From Gonatopus flavifemur (Eukaryota > Arthropoda > Insecta > Hymenoptera > Dryinidae): a stretch of DNA of 64,000 bases. The position numbers and the translations under genes are program-made. Of the stretch, positions 49,154 through 59,861 are shown one piece after another. The stretch is taken from positions 6,138,001 through 6,202,000 of the forward strand of contig JAFFJZ010000012.1 of NCBI GenBank assembly GCA_018340375.1, in the 5' to 3' direction. The notes under the pieces were generated by a model. It ran no database searches. It was not told the DNA's origin and was given only the letters and a program-made list of their open reading frames with translations. Numbering within the stretch: position 1 is the stretch's first letter; the number at the start of each line of letters is the position of its first letter.

Positions 49154-50338
49154 ACCATGTATAAACATTATTGCATGATTTTGAGTCATATCATAAATTT
49201 CGGTATGCCACATTGGATCCGCCATCTGGAATTATTGAAATCCAACTCCAAATACGTTGTCAGCGAACCCAAAAATCTCCTCGTACACACATATTCTCGT
49301 GATTTAGAAGCATTTTATGAATTTCAGTATGCCATATTGAATCCGCTATCTTGGATTTTGGAAATCTGATGCTGGATTCGTAATCAGAGACCTCAAAAAC
49401 CTCAGCATACCGATTCTCATCCATTTTCAAGGCTTTTTTTTACTTTTCGTCCGCCATCTTGGATCCACCATTTTGAATTTTGAGAATCTGATGCTGGATT
49501 CGTTGTCAGTGACCTCGATAACCTCAGTATACCGATTTTCATCCATCTTTGAGAGTTTCCTCGAATGTTCGTCCACAATCTTGGGTCCACCATCTTGAAT
49601 TCTGGGAATCTAATGCTGAATTCGTAATCAGCGACCTCAAAAACCTCGATGGATCGATTTCAATCCATCTCCGAGGCTTTTTTTGACTTTTCATCCACCA
49701 TCTTAGGTCCGCCATCTTGAATTTTGAAAATCTGATAATGGATTCGTAATCAGGAACCTCAAAAACCTGAGTATACCGATTTTCATCCATTTTCGAGGCT
49801 TTCTCTGACTTTTCATCCGCCATATTGGATCCGTCATTTTGAATTTTGAAAATCTGATGTTTGATTCGTAGTCAGCGACCTCAAAACCTCCGGGTACTTC
49901 TCTTGAAGAATACTGAACGAATAAAATTATATGTTCTGTCAATTTTCTCTAGATTCTCGGAATTGCGAGTTATTTTGGTGAATATATGGTAAATTGAGAG
50001 AGGTTAGGTCTGCTTCAAGTCTGGGAAAAAATTCTATCGTAAAGTTGAGATATTTTGTGCACTCTTGGTTGATGTTTTGAATAATTCCGAGTGCATTTTC
50101 AACCCGTGAAAAAATCACAAAGTCAAATATCCTCCAATTTTTTGTCAACTTTTTATTTTAAATCGGCCATATCGGTATTCCAACGCCATTTGAAGGTAAT
50201 TTTGACCTCAGCAACCGAAAGAGCAACCTCAAAAATAGTAGGTAAGGTATTTTTGCCATGAGTTTTTAATGATTGATATATCATTTGCAACGTCTAAAAT
50301 TACAGTTGAAATCCTGCATTTCCCGGACTTAATGGGTT

Positions 50339-50554
50339 CCCAGATAACATGTAGGCTTGTCATAACCCTGTCACACTTGTCATTCGATTGTTTTTGGCTT
50401 GTTATTGACAACCTTGTCAGTGTAAGGTTGCTACAGCCCTGCTGCAAGGGTTTTGTAAGCTTGTACCCTTGTCGTGTGTCAACTAGGAGGCTTATATCAA
50501 CCTTGTCACAAGCTTGCCTGACAACATTGCAGCAAGCTTAAATTGCTATCTGGG
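50339..50554. mobile_element. 216-bp MITE in last exon of the P transposase
   Basis: Starts cccagataacatgtaggctt and ends aagcttaaattgctatctggg-type sequence on the plus strand, so the ends are inverted repeats. TT lies on both sides (50337-50338, 50555-50556). It contains many cttgt/acaag short repeats. Its length is a multiple of three but it brings in stop codons in the transposase frame. Confidence 0.85.
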
Positions 50555-52197
50555 TTAATAATCCTTCCCAGGAGTCAAGCTTCTGAATAGATTTTTGTAG
50601 GATCTGTTAAAATCATGGAAACGGGGAGATCAATGAATTTTCAACTCGTCTTGTAATAGAGTACAAAAGTGCACTAGGGAATTTACTTGGAAATCTTCAC
50701 TTTGAGGATTGACTTTATGCGAATTCGTCAAAGGTCTATTCAGAGCATCGAATAATTGATTCATCCATCGACAAAACTCAATAGTTGATTCACAACCTTT
50801 CAGTCGTGGGTCTATTCGAGAATAGTGAGATAATCCATTGGCTACGGAGTTACTGAAAATCTGGAATTGAAATGCGTACGTGATAAATACATTACATACG
50901 CTGAATATATATTCATGTACAAATGTATTTAGTGTTTGAGAAGCACCGTGTTTGTTACCTCGTATTAGAAAATACTATAACACTCAATACTTACTCGAGT
51001 AGCAGAGGATACTTTAATTTTCAAAACATTGTTCAAATGTACGTGATTGTAAGTGATCTTGGGACACATAGTTTGTTGGTCAATTTGATATAAAGTTTGA
51101 AAGTACTTCCACTTTATCTCGGGTTCATCAGGATTCATCTGTTGAATTCATCAAATAATTTACATATATACTTATAATCATCATATAATGATTAATCAAC
51201 TCCTCGGATTTTTTATTCTCACTAAAATATAATTCTAAAATATATGGGACTCGACCGAATCATCAAGATTCTTTAGAAAATCTTTATGAATTCCAATTGA
51301 TGATTTGTGTTATCAGGATACGTATGATGAAGTGAGAAGTTGTTTTTCGAATTAAATTTGGTTTCAATCTCAAGTCACTCAGTTGTACCCGCAAGCTTGT
51401 ACTGCTCAATCGATTTCGTATACACTTGATGAGATGAGGCGAATCCGAAAATAGAAAAATTTTTCTGATATTATCAGAAGGATGAACCATAGAACATATG
51501 ATATCTCCTTTTTGTAAATCTCCATTAATGCCAAAAAGGTCCCAAAACTTTTTGTTGGTGGTTGCTCCATCACTCACAATGCCATGAATTTTGGCACCTG
51601 CTTTTTCAAAGCAAATCATGCATTTTAATATGAGTTGGAATGATGTTATGCCTGTTACTGGACCATGCGAGGCGAAAACAGCTACGGGCTGAGAGTACGA
51701 GGCTGCAATTGGCTGATACATGAAGACTAGACCAGGGTTAGCTTTTTTGTTCAAATTTTTGGAGACCTCGACTTCTTTTCCAAAATCCATTAAGCCTCGA
51801 TAGGTCAAATCGTTTGAATTCACATGAATCCTCTCGCGAGTTGACATTTCATCCAGTAAGAGTACGCCATGTCTCTCTTTTTCGGGTTTGTTTTGCAAAT
51901 AAGATTCAAAGAGCTTGAAGAAATTTTCATCGAATCCACATGGTGAACTAATGAGAGATTATCTATAGAAAAAAAGTATAAAATTTGTAATTACATTCAG
52001 AGCGCTTCTGGGCATTTGCTAAATCACTCAAAATCCGTAAATGGATATGAGGGAAGGAAAATTTATGTTTGATGAAAGCCCTGGTGAAAATTTGATGTAC
52101 ATTCACACGAGGGAGCGTAATTTTACACTCCAAAATCCACAAAACACCTCTCGATGTACATTTGCATTCAATTTCTATTACACGTTCTTGCATCGTT

Positions 52198-52315
52198 CCC
52201 ACATAGCACAGAATGTCTCAATAATATTTCGAAATATCGCTACAACATAGCCAAGACTTCTATAACATTGCAGCAATATTTCGAGACATCACTGAGAGAT
52301 TGTGTGCTATGTGGG
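52198..52315. mobile_element. 118-bp MITE in a P-transposase intron
   Basis: Starts cccacatagcacagaatgtc and ends gtgtgctatgtggg, with TT on both sides. The inner sequence has inverted aatatttcgaaatat and caatatttcgagaca phrases. It belongs to the CCCA-ATAGCAC-ended group frequent in this window. Confidence 0.8.
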
Positions 52316-54417
52316 TTGACACTTCATTTTCCCCAGTGAGGTTTGATGTTTATAGGATTTAAGAGAAATGTTTTCAGATGCTCACCTTCTTATTGTTCTC
52401 ACACACGGTAATGGTATGAATTTACTTTCCCTTGAAAAATTGTACGCTTTTGGTGATTTCATATGCAACAAAAGAGAATTTAGAATCCATTCATCTGAAT
52501 AGCGATTTCCTGTTCTGTCAATGCATTTCGAGGCTTTGCTTATTTCACGTATCAATATTTTAGACTCCTTGGGTATATTTTCATTAGCCAAAATAGTTTG
52601 CAATTTACTTTTTGAAATTTGTTGAATCATTGATTTTACTTCATTCATTTCTTTTTGAAGATTTCCAATTTTCTTTTTCATATTCAAAGTTTCTTGTCTT
52701 TGTCTGAAAAATCGCGATCTCATTTTTATATATTCTTCATTTCCTCGGGATGATATTTTTATTTTTGCTTTTTCCATATTTTTTTTTTCGCCCGCCCTCT
52801 GCAATCTGTGATTCCTTTGATTGAATCTTTTACGCACTGACTCACAATAACGACACCTCGAACCTTCTTGTAAAATAATTGAGCACTCAACGTGTCTATA
52901 ATGCGATAAAGAATCCTGATAAAAGTAATTGCCTTCCCATTTTTTGTTGGAAACTACACCTGGGCAAACTCTAAGAAGAATAACCTTCTCAAGTAGTTTT
53001 CGCATTTCATCTGGACTTCTAATGACTGTAGGACATTGAATGGATGATGGATTCAAATGTTTACCCATAATAATAAGATGAACATACATCTGACTGTCTA
53101 TTATTATTTGTTTCCAACAAATCGCTTTCAATTCCGATTCTATTTGTTTGGAAGTCTGTTCACTGAAAACTACGCAAGGAACATCTTGAGTTATCGCACA
53201 TTTAGACCAAGATACTGGTAAATTCAAATCTTTGCAATTTATCAGAGCATCAAACGTAAAAGGAGAAGTATTTTCGATGTTGAAATTTGCTTCACTTTGT
53301 AACATGACCTCAACTTCTATGTTTCCTCCAAAATCATGAGGGAAATCATTACAAAAATTGAAATGATCCAACTCATGATCGTTGGCCCTCTGATCAAGAC
53401 ACGATTCGAATAAATTTTCTGTTTGTGATTTCCTTCGATTTTCTGATTTCCCTTTCGCACAGTATGTATGATCATTTAAGCAATACAAACTGACATTTTG
53501 TGAAGGATTCGAGTCAAACTTTTCAGAATTTTCGTTTCCCTGTGCATTTTCTGATTTGCAATGAGATCCATCATCATGAAGAGTCGAGACCTGTAAATTT
53601 TGATCACTTGGCTCATTCTGATCCATTTTCGGCAAAGTATCATCAATATCCATAAGTCCTTCCGGTATTTCATTCAATGATTTCTTGTTGTGATGCAATT
53701 TGTGAGACGGTAAACTACCTTCTCGGAGCTTCGGTTTATTATACTCCGTCTGAAAAAATGACACCGTCACATTAAACCAGAGTTGTTTTTGGGATCTGAA
53801 CAGGATAAAGTGCCATTAGGATGGTCCAAAAACACATTTGGACAAAGAAACCCAAATGTCTCAAATACACATTTTGCTATTAGAAAATGTTCGATATCAA
53901 TTAATTTACGAAATTTTTTACCCAGCCTGTGATTTTCTGCTCATTGAATTTGTCTTGTATTGGTCGTTTCCAAACAAGATCTTCTGGATCAAAATGTTTC
54001 GAGCAAACAACTTGTTTATATTTCACAGTAAAGTTTGGTCGTGCGATCGCTTTCTCCCATAATTTCAGACGCATCGAGTCCTTCGGCACAGAAAAGAAGT
54101 ACACATTTTCTTTGCAAGCACTGCTGCCTGATTTGCAATGAGGAAAAATGCACCGTTGTGGCATTTTTTGAAATTTTATATATATACACACAATTCTTGA
54201 ATATGTCACATAACCAAATATGATAATGTCGATACTGACACTCGTATCACGTACGTAGTGTACAAAAAAACATCACGTGATTTTGACTTAGCTACAGACA
54301 GCGCCGTTCGCGGATTTCAAGTGAAGTTTACTGTGGTGACAAAACGTTTCGCGAAACATTTGAAGGTGATTAGGTGAGTTGCACCTCCCTGGTTAAAACG
54401 TTCGCCTCGAAATACTT

Positions 54418-55835
54418 CCCAGACAGCACAGAAAGTTCTTTGAACCTTCTGGGTGTTTACGGCAAATGATTTCAGGTTTATCCCTAGACAGTGGTACTCA
54501 ATTACGAAAATTTCTAGAATTGATCGGATCAGTGATCCTGTCCTGTCTTACAAGGCGGTGTTAACGTATCTTTATGAAATAAAGCGGGAAACTGGAAGTG
54601 AAAGATAATTAAGTGGTATTAATTAATATTTATAAAATTTGAAGGTACAAATTATCATCTTCGTGCTAAAAAGTAATTTCAAATTGTTTTGTTAAGCCAA
54701 TATTGATGAAAATACTTGATTATTTATTATGAAAGGAGTTCTAACCTTAAATTCACAAAATAAATTAAGATAATTTTTATGTATTACTTTTGTGGCAATA
54801 AAGTGAATTACTACTAAATAAATAAGATCAATGTTTCAAAGTGACAAATTATTTCAAATATTATTTTATATTAATGTTCACAAAGCTTGAGAAAATCAAA
54901 TTTTCATCCAACTGTAATTGTTTACAATTTAAAATAACATTCTTTATTGTAGCGATTACTGGATATTTTTCAATGTCAAGAACGATTCTTTAATAATGTT
55001 CATTTTTCTATTAGGTACAAGTTGAAAAAGATGTGCGCAGCTTCGCAAAACCTTATGGAAACGTTTATGGAACATGTTCCCAGGACGTCGCACGGTGCAC
55101 ATTAATAGAACTAACCGGGACATTATTTGCATGTACCTGCCCGTATGGAAATATTTCGCTGAAAAATGTCTGTAAAACTATGAAAAATGTCTGAAAAAAA
55201 ATGAAAAAATTCTGAGAAACTCTTTACATTCTTTACAGACTTTTTTCAGACTTTTTTCAGAGTTTTTTCATTCTTTTTCAGAGAAATAGTAACGAAATTG
55301 CACTCTGAAAAAACTCTGACAAAACTCTGATGGATTGCTAACATTTTTCTGACTTTTAGAAAAAAATTTAAAAATTTTCAAACACTTTTTCACACATGAT
55401 ATTTGAATACGGCATATGAATGTATTTATTGAATTTCAGGATTTTTCAATAATCAGAAAAATGTCAACAATTTATTAGAGTTTTGTCAGAGTTTTTTCAG
55501 AGTGCAATTTCGTTACTATTTCTCTGAAAAAGTATGAAAAAACTCTGAGAAACTCTGAAAAAAGTCTGAAAAAAGTCTGTAAAGAATGTCCCAAAAATAT
55601 TAGATTTCTCATCAAAATTTCAGAGATTCTCAGAGTTTGTCAGAGTTTCTCAGAGTTTTTTCATGTTTTTTCAGAGATTTTTCATAGTTTTGCAGACATT
55701 TTTCAGCGAAATATTTCCATACGGGTGGAACATACATGTGAAGTCCTTAAAACATCCTGAGACGTTATTTGCAGGTTCTCAGTGTAACTAAGCACGTTTT
55801 CTGAACGTTCAAAAGACCTCTCGTTGCTGTATGGG
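54418..55835. mobile_element. Older MITE related to copies A and B, carrying nested insertions
   Basis: Starts cccagacagcacagaaag at 54418 and ends gttgctgtatggg at 55835, with TT on both sides (54416-54417 and 55836-55837). Shared internal phrases with copies A/B include agaactaaccgggacatt, gagacgttatttgca and taagcacgttttc. It is longer because of at least one clear nested element (55140-55725) and about 0.57 kb of unrelated AT-rich sequence at about 54445-55010. Confidence 0.75.
55140..55725. mobile_element. 586-bp hairpin element with CCCGTATGGAAATATTTCGC ends
   Basis: Left arm cccgtatggaaatatttcgc and right arm gcgaaatatttccatacggg are perfect at the tips. The inverted match continues through most of the element, which is built from actctgaaaaa and gtctgaaaaa repeats, with an inner inverted pair around gcaatttcgttactatttct. 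It is inserted in the MITE at 54418-55835. A diverged relative is seen near 61860-62573. Confidence 0.85.
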
Positions 55836-56141
55836 TTTCAGGAGACATGCATGGGACGTTCGATGAAGCTTCACAAAAATATCTATACTTATATTAATTT
55901 TCATCGATTTATGTTTATTAATCAATTGATTATTCATTCAAATTGATGAGAATTAATATAAGTATTGATAGTCTGGTGAAGCTTCATTGAACCTTTGATG
56001 AACCTTCAACGAACGTTCAATCTATGCTTCCTGAAAGAGTTAGCTTTCATAAACCTTCGATCCGATGTATACACGTCAAATCTGAACGTTCGCCGATGCT
56101 TCATGTTCTCTTCGGGCTACCAAAATAGGAGCAATTATAAT

Positions 56142-56228
56142 CCCAGATAGCACAAGAATTCTGAAAGAATTCTCAATGAGTACCATGTATTCATATAGAA
56201 CTCTTTCAGAACTCTCGTGCTATCTGGG
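56142..56228. mobile_element. 87-bp hairpin MITE with CCCAGATAGCACAAG ends
   Basis: Starts cccagatagcacaagaattc and ends gaactctcgtgctatctggg. The two halves pair along nearly the whole length (ctgaaagaattctc against gaactctttcag). Confidence 0.85.
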
Positions 56229-56705
56229 AAGTCATCTCAACATCGTTGGCTTTTATTTTTCGATACACATCGATTTGCACTTCCTTCGATTTCTCCTTTT
56301 GGCGATCCTTCTCCCTCGACTACTCGCAACTGGAATGGATGGATTGAAAGATTAATCAAACATTTTTATAAGACGCAAATAGAATTGATAGAAACATTAC
56401 GGAGAATGACAATTGATATGGAATAGATGACAAATATATATCACCATCTCTTTTAACTCTCAACTTTCTCACTAGTCTATACTTTCTCTTTGTTCTCATA
56501 TATTGCGCTGTCCAGCGATCCCAGCAGATCCCAGCCCCGATAGCACAAGAGAGTTCTGAAGGAACTCATTGAAAGTCAAGTTCATTTAGGAGCTCTCAAA
56601 GTTACCTCAACTTGCTCCCAGTATTTCGGATTCGTTATTTCCAGTTATAGAAAAGAATTGATTGGTTTGATACCAGTTAGAACAACTTATATTGCGTACA
56701 ACGAA

Positions 56706-56918
56706 CCCTAGACAGCACACAAGAATCCCAAATGAATTCTGAAAAAAGAACTCTTGAAGGAGCCTTTTAGAATACAAAGTCTTCTTAAAGAGTTTGAAGA
56801 GAATTCGATTCGCCAGACATTTGCGAGTTCCGTTCAAATACTCAAAGAAGTATTCTAAAAGAGTTCTTCGAGAGTTCTTCTTCCAGAATTGATTTGAGAT
56901 TCTTGTGTGCCATCTGGG
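56706..56918. mobile_element. 213-bp MITE with CCCTAGACAGCACACAAG end
   Basis: Starts ccctagacagcacacaagaa and ends gattcttgtgtgccatctggg-type sequence, with inner aagaactcttgaag and cttcgagagttctt pairing. Related truncated copies lie at 56535-56620, 63235-63430 and 63548-63760. Confidence 0.75.
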
Positions 56919-57536
56919 ACCGAATAGAAAACTCTTTTCCAGAACTCTGTTGTTATCTGGGATGCAAAGATGACGCGGTAAAATACTTGAGTCAGTTCAC
57001 TTTGATACATAATGAGTAAAAAAAATACTAATATTAAAATACTAATTTAAATTTCAAAATCTCTTTCTTATGGCGGGAAGCGATACAACCAGCGTTGCCA
57101 ACAAAATCCTCTCAGATTTCGCTGATCGATCAATTCCAATGGAAACGGGAATGAGATTGGGTGGCTCTAGAAGAACCAACCAATCATCATCAGCTAAGTA
57201 GGATTTCTCGGCAAAGCTGGTTTTCAAATATAAAATCCATGAAAATTCACCTTAAAAGATATAGACCACACGACGCTATGGCCATCTAACGAAGAAACCG
57301 ATCAACACGATCCTTCGGGATTGGATTTTCTATTAGAAGTAGAAAAATGGTGATGATAATCGTTGACCAAATTCATCGAGAAAGCTGATTTTCATCTGCA
57401 ACAAACAGGAAGTGAATCGAAAAGAAGAAAAGAAATTTTATACCTGAAGATTCTCTGTATAGAGATGATCGTATACTTTCCACGAAATCACAAGAACCGA
57501 TGTTAAAATCATAGGATTCGTTCGACTCGATTCGTG
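56919..57536. other. Region upstream of COX19
   Basis: No bounded element is seen. It should contain the COX19 promoter and 5' untranslated region. A 43-codon frame from ATG at 57070 is present but has no recognised features. Confidence 0.5.
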
Positions 57537-57800
57537 ATGTCCGTGTACACGTTCTCGCAGAAGAGTTTTAACCCGGTTCCACCGCAGAAAGGTAGTTTTC
57601 CTCTGGATCACGATGGTCAGTGCAAAGAGATAATGATCAAATACATGCGTTGTTTATTCGAAAACAAAAATGACAATACCAAATGCAGAACCACTGCCAA
57701 AGAATACTTAGGATGCCGTATGGACAATAATCTCATGTTGCGCGAAGATTGGTCGAAATTGGGTTTCAACGAGGAAACGGAAAAAAACACCGTCGCCTAA
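57537..57800 (+). CDS. COX19: Cytochrome c oxidase assembly factor COX19
   Basis: Single-exon gene of 87 residues. COX19 is a small twin CX9C protein that shuttles between cytosol and mitochondrial intermembrane space and helps deliver copper to cytochrome c oxidase. The two motifs are visible: CKEIMIKYMRC and CRTTAKEYLGC, each with nine residues between cysteines, followed by the family signature EYLGCRMDNNLMLREDWSKL. The N-terminus MSVYTFSQKSFNPVPPQKGS matches COX19 layout, as does the length. I chose the ATG at 57537; a GTG just before it is in frame but not a likely eukaryotic start. The gene lies 239 bp upstream of PPCDC on the same strand. No intron is needed. Confidence 0.95.
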   Translation: MSVYTFSQKSFNPVPPQKGSFPLDHDGQCKEIMIKYMRCLFENKNDNTKCRTTAKEYLGCRMDNNLMLREDWSKLGFNEETEKNTVA

Positions 57801-58039
57801 CCTTCTCCGAGACTACCCTCCCACGTTTCGCGAATTCGATTATTCGAGGAAAACGAATGATATTAAATTTTTATGATGAAAAATATATATAACTATACGT
57901 ATTGTTGAGTACCCGAAAGTTCATGTTCAAGAGGGGTTTAAAATATCATTGTTGTTGACGTTTCAAGAATAATTTCGATATTAAACTCTTCTCCTGTCCA
58001 AGGCCTACGTACTTAGAATTTCTCTTTCTGTGATCAAAA

Positions 58040-58713
58040 ATGGCAACCGGATCGTCTGGGAAGAGAAAAGTTCTGGTTGGGTGTACGGGTAGCGTGGCTA
58101 CCATAAAATTGGGTCAATTGGTAGAGAAATTATGGGAATATAACGTCGAAGTGAGAGTCGTAGTGACGGAACGAGCAAAACATTTCTTAAAAGAAGTTGA
58201 ACTCCCTCAAGGAATACAAGTACTGTCAGATACCGTGGAGTGGGCAGCTTGGCAGAACAGAGGGGATCCGGTGTTACATATAGATCTAGTCAAATGGGCA
58301 GATTTGTTTTTGATAGCTCCTCTAGATGCCAACACGCTTGGTAAAATGGCTAACGGCATATGCGATAATATTCTCACTTGCGTAGCTCGTGCTTGGGATC
58401 CGTCTAAACCTCTTCTATTCTGTCCTGCTATGAATACTAAAATGTGGGAACATCCTGTAACCGCGCCCCAGGTAAATGAACAAAACCCTCAAAACACTTT
58501 TGACTGTACTCTATTTTAAAACTTCTTGCTTTTTCTTTCTAGGTAGCTTTATTGAAATCTTGGGGATACAAAGAAGTATCGTGTATCTCCAAAACCCTTA
58601 TGTGCGGGGATACAGGTATGGGAGGAATGGCGGAAGTGGATACCATCGTACAGAGCGCTCTGAGGTTACTCAAATCCTGGGATCCCTATTTACCTCCCGA
58701 TTTGCAAACCTAG
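58040..58713 (+). CDS. Ppcdc: Phosphopantothenoylcysteine decarboxylase (two exons)
   Basis: Flavoprotein that decarboxylates 4'-phosphopantothenoylcysteine to 4'-phosphopantetheine, the third step from pantothenate to coenzyme A. Exon 1 is 58040-58471 (donor gtaaat after CCCCAG), and exon 2 is 58543-58713 (acceptor tttctttctag, stop TAG at 58711). The product is 200 aa, close to animal PPCDC. VLVGCTGSVA is the N-terminal FMN-binding strand-loop, VLHIDL holds the catalytic histidine, LIAPLDANTLGKMANGICDN binds FMN, and PAMNTKMW is the PAMN substrate motif. MCGDTGMGGMAE in exon 2 is the clamp whose cysteine completes catalysis. All key residues are present. It lies head to tail behind COX19. 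Confidence 0.95.
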
Positions 58714-59861
58714 CATAAGAGAGAAGCTTGTATTCGAGGCCTGCCGCCGAGATGTTCGTCCTCGAGATCGTATTATCGGGACGAGTACTAAATTCGAATA
58801 CAATGCTTCTCTGAAATGAATGAATCGATAAATAAATATTCGTTGCTCAAGAACAAGCTTCTTGTGTGTCATATACCTTTGAAAGGAAATTGACAAAGAA
58901 ATTCGCTTTTGTGATATATAAAAAATTATATATATATACAAATTGAGAGTAGAGGAAACCAAGTTCAAGTCCGATGATTCAAAAAAGAAAAAACAGTTTA
59001 TGTTTCTAAATGATTAAGGGAGAAGGGAGGAGAGAGAGATATATATATATATAAAATCTATGACGTTATCGCAAGTAATCGAACAAAAAATGCAACCAAC
59101 ACTGCTACTCCTATGAAGTAACACAAATTCTGTTGACATATCGTTTCACAAATATCTATAAATATCCACTAACGAATAAAAGATTCAAATTACGAGTTAT
59201 ACAAATGGTACACATCAAATTGATATTCACATAGAGCAAGAAAGCATATAATTTTTTGTTGAATATACATTATTATCCTCACTCACGCGCGCGTACAGTT
59301 ATCGAATGACTTTGGATTATTTTTTGTCACAGTAAAACTGAAAAGCAAAACTTGTTGAAAGCCAAAGAATTTATTATGTAAACGAATATGGGCACAAAAC
59401 GTAACGTTTAGAATGTGTTATACTCGTGTCTATGCGTTTAGCCCGCTATTTCTCTGCGCAGAAAGAGAAAACTAAGATTGTATAAATTTAACGAAACGAA
59501 ATAAACGTTTTATTGATCGATTTCTCAACTTATTTGTTGATTCACCAGAGCGAAACATGCGAATTGGAAAAATTAATTTACTTGATTTCATTTGTCGTCT
59601 AATTACGTACCTGTACGAAAAAGATTTTTGTATGAAATTCAAAGTATACGCATTATTATACAAACCAAAGAAGTGTTTGGAAGCTTGAATTGACTGTAAA
59701 GGTCGAAGCTTGACATTCAAATGAGGGAAGATGACCAATGAGATAACAATGATTAACAGGAGAGAATGCGATTGGTTCGTTGAGTCACGTGTGTTAGAAC
59801 TATCTATGGCGCGAGTTTTCGAAACGATGTATCGTTCCAATAAACAAACAAATATCTATCA
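58714..59861. other. Region downstream of PPCDC, no gene supported
   Basis: Contains the PPCDC 3' untranslated region and a tatata tract at 59036-59053. A 122-aa minus-strand frame (59472-59840) has no domain that I recognise and normal AT-rich codon use, so it is not called as a gene. Confidence 0.5.
58831..58836 (+). terminator. Likely polyadenylation signal of PPCDC
   Basis: AATAAA 118 bp after the PPCDC stop, within gataaataaatatt. This is the canonical animal cleavage/polyadenylation hexamer at a sensible distance. In AT-rich DNA such hexamers also occur by chance, so only its position supports it. Confidence 0.5.

Larger units (their letters stand above)
44425..49890. mobile_element. 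Foldback-like composite: long inverted tandem-repeat arms around piggyBac
   Basis: The left arm (about 44425-45265) and right arm (about 48650-49890) are inverted copies. Each has an outer array of about 115-bp units containing aagatggcggac, aatccagcatcagatt and gaggtttttgaggtc, and an inner unique part (catgcaataatgtttatac; ccgtcggttaattattcc). The right arm has about two more units than the left. Later insertions sit in both arms: a P-type MITE (44744-45134) and hAT-type element (45269-46003) on or beside the left, the 426-bp MITE copy B on the right. The spacer is the piggyBac relic. I cannot find the outer termini or a TTAA duplication, so whether this was ever one mobile unit is an inference. 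Confidence 0.7.
50229..54164 (-). pseudogene. THAP-domain P-element transposase (THAP9-like), interrupted
   Basis: DDE transposase of the P superfamily. Exons in reading order: 54164-53922, 53749-52386, 51947-51389, 51138-50995, 50860-50687 and 50603-50229 (the last split by a 216-bp MITE). All junctions keep phase, giving about 880 aa, near THAP9 length. Exon 1 is a C2CH THAP zinc finger (MPQRCIFPHC ... VVCSKHFDP). Exon 2 has an acidic region, paired cysteines (CRYCESVRKRF) and a coiled coil (about KKKIGNLQKEMNEVKSMIQQ). Exon 3 holds the RNase H-like strands GVLLLDEMS and GIVSDGATTN, then SDSPHLIKCIRN. Exons 4-6 match the later P domain (WKYFQTLYQID, IFSNSVANGL). It stops at KYLTYYF, about where the LNQD-E segment with the third acidic residue is expected, so this copy is probably inactive. 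Exon 3's donor (after SLR) is an inference. Confidence 0.88.
50229..54391 (-). mobile_element. P-superfamily transposon, 3'-truncated
   Basis: The terminus at 54391 reads inward as cagggaggtgcaactcacct, matching the ends of the 391-bp P-type MITE at 44744-45134. Inside lies a six-exon THAP/P transposase gene on the minus strand. Two small MITEs have inserted: 52198-52315 in an intron and 50339-50554 in the last exon. No matching left terminus or copy of the flanking gttaaaac (54392-54399) is visible before 50229, so the 3' end seems lost or too diverged to see. Confidence 0.88.

Noticed and set aside
49939..50148. 69-aa minus-strand frame as the missing 3' part of the P transposase
   Set aside because: It does not read like the expected LNQD-E region of P transposases and no splice connection from the last exon was seen.
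57070..57201. 43-codon frame upstream of COX19 starting at an ATG
   Set aside because: Short, no recognised features; a small upstream ORF cannot be excluded but is not supported.
59472..59840. 122-aa minus-strand frame downstream of PPCDC
   Set aside because: No domain, signal or family feature was recognised. Composition is that of AT-rich sequence and no splice or promoter context supports it.
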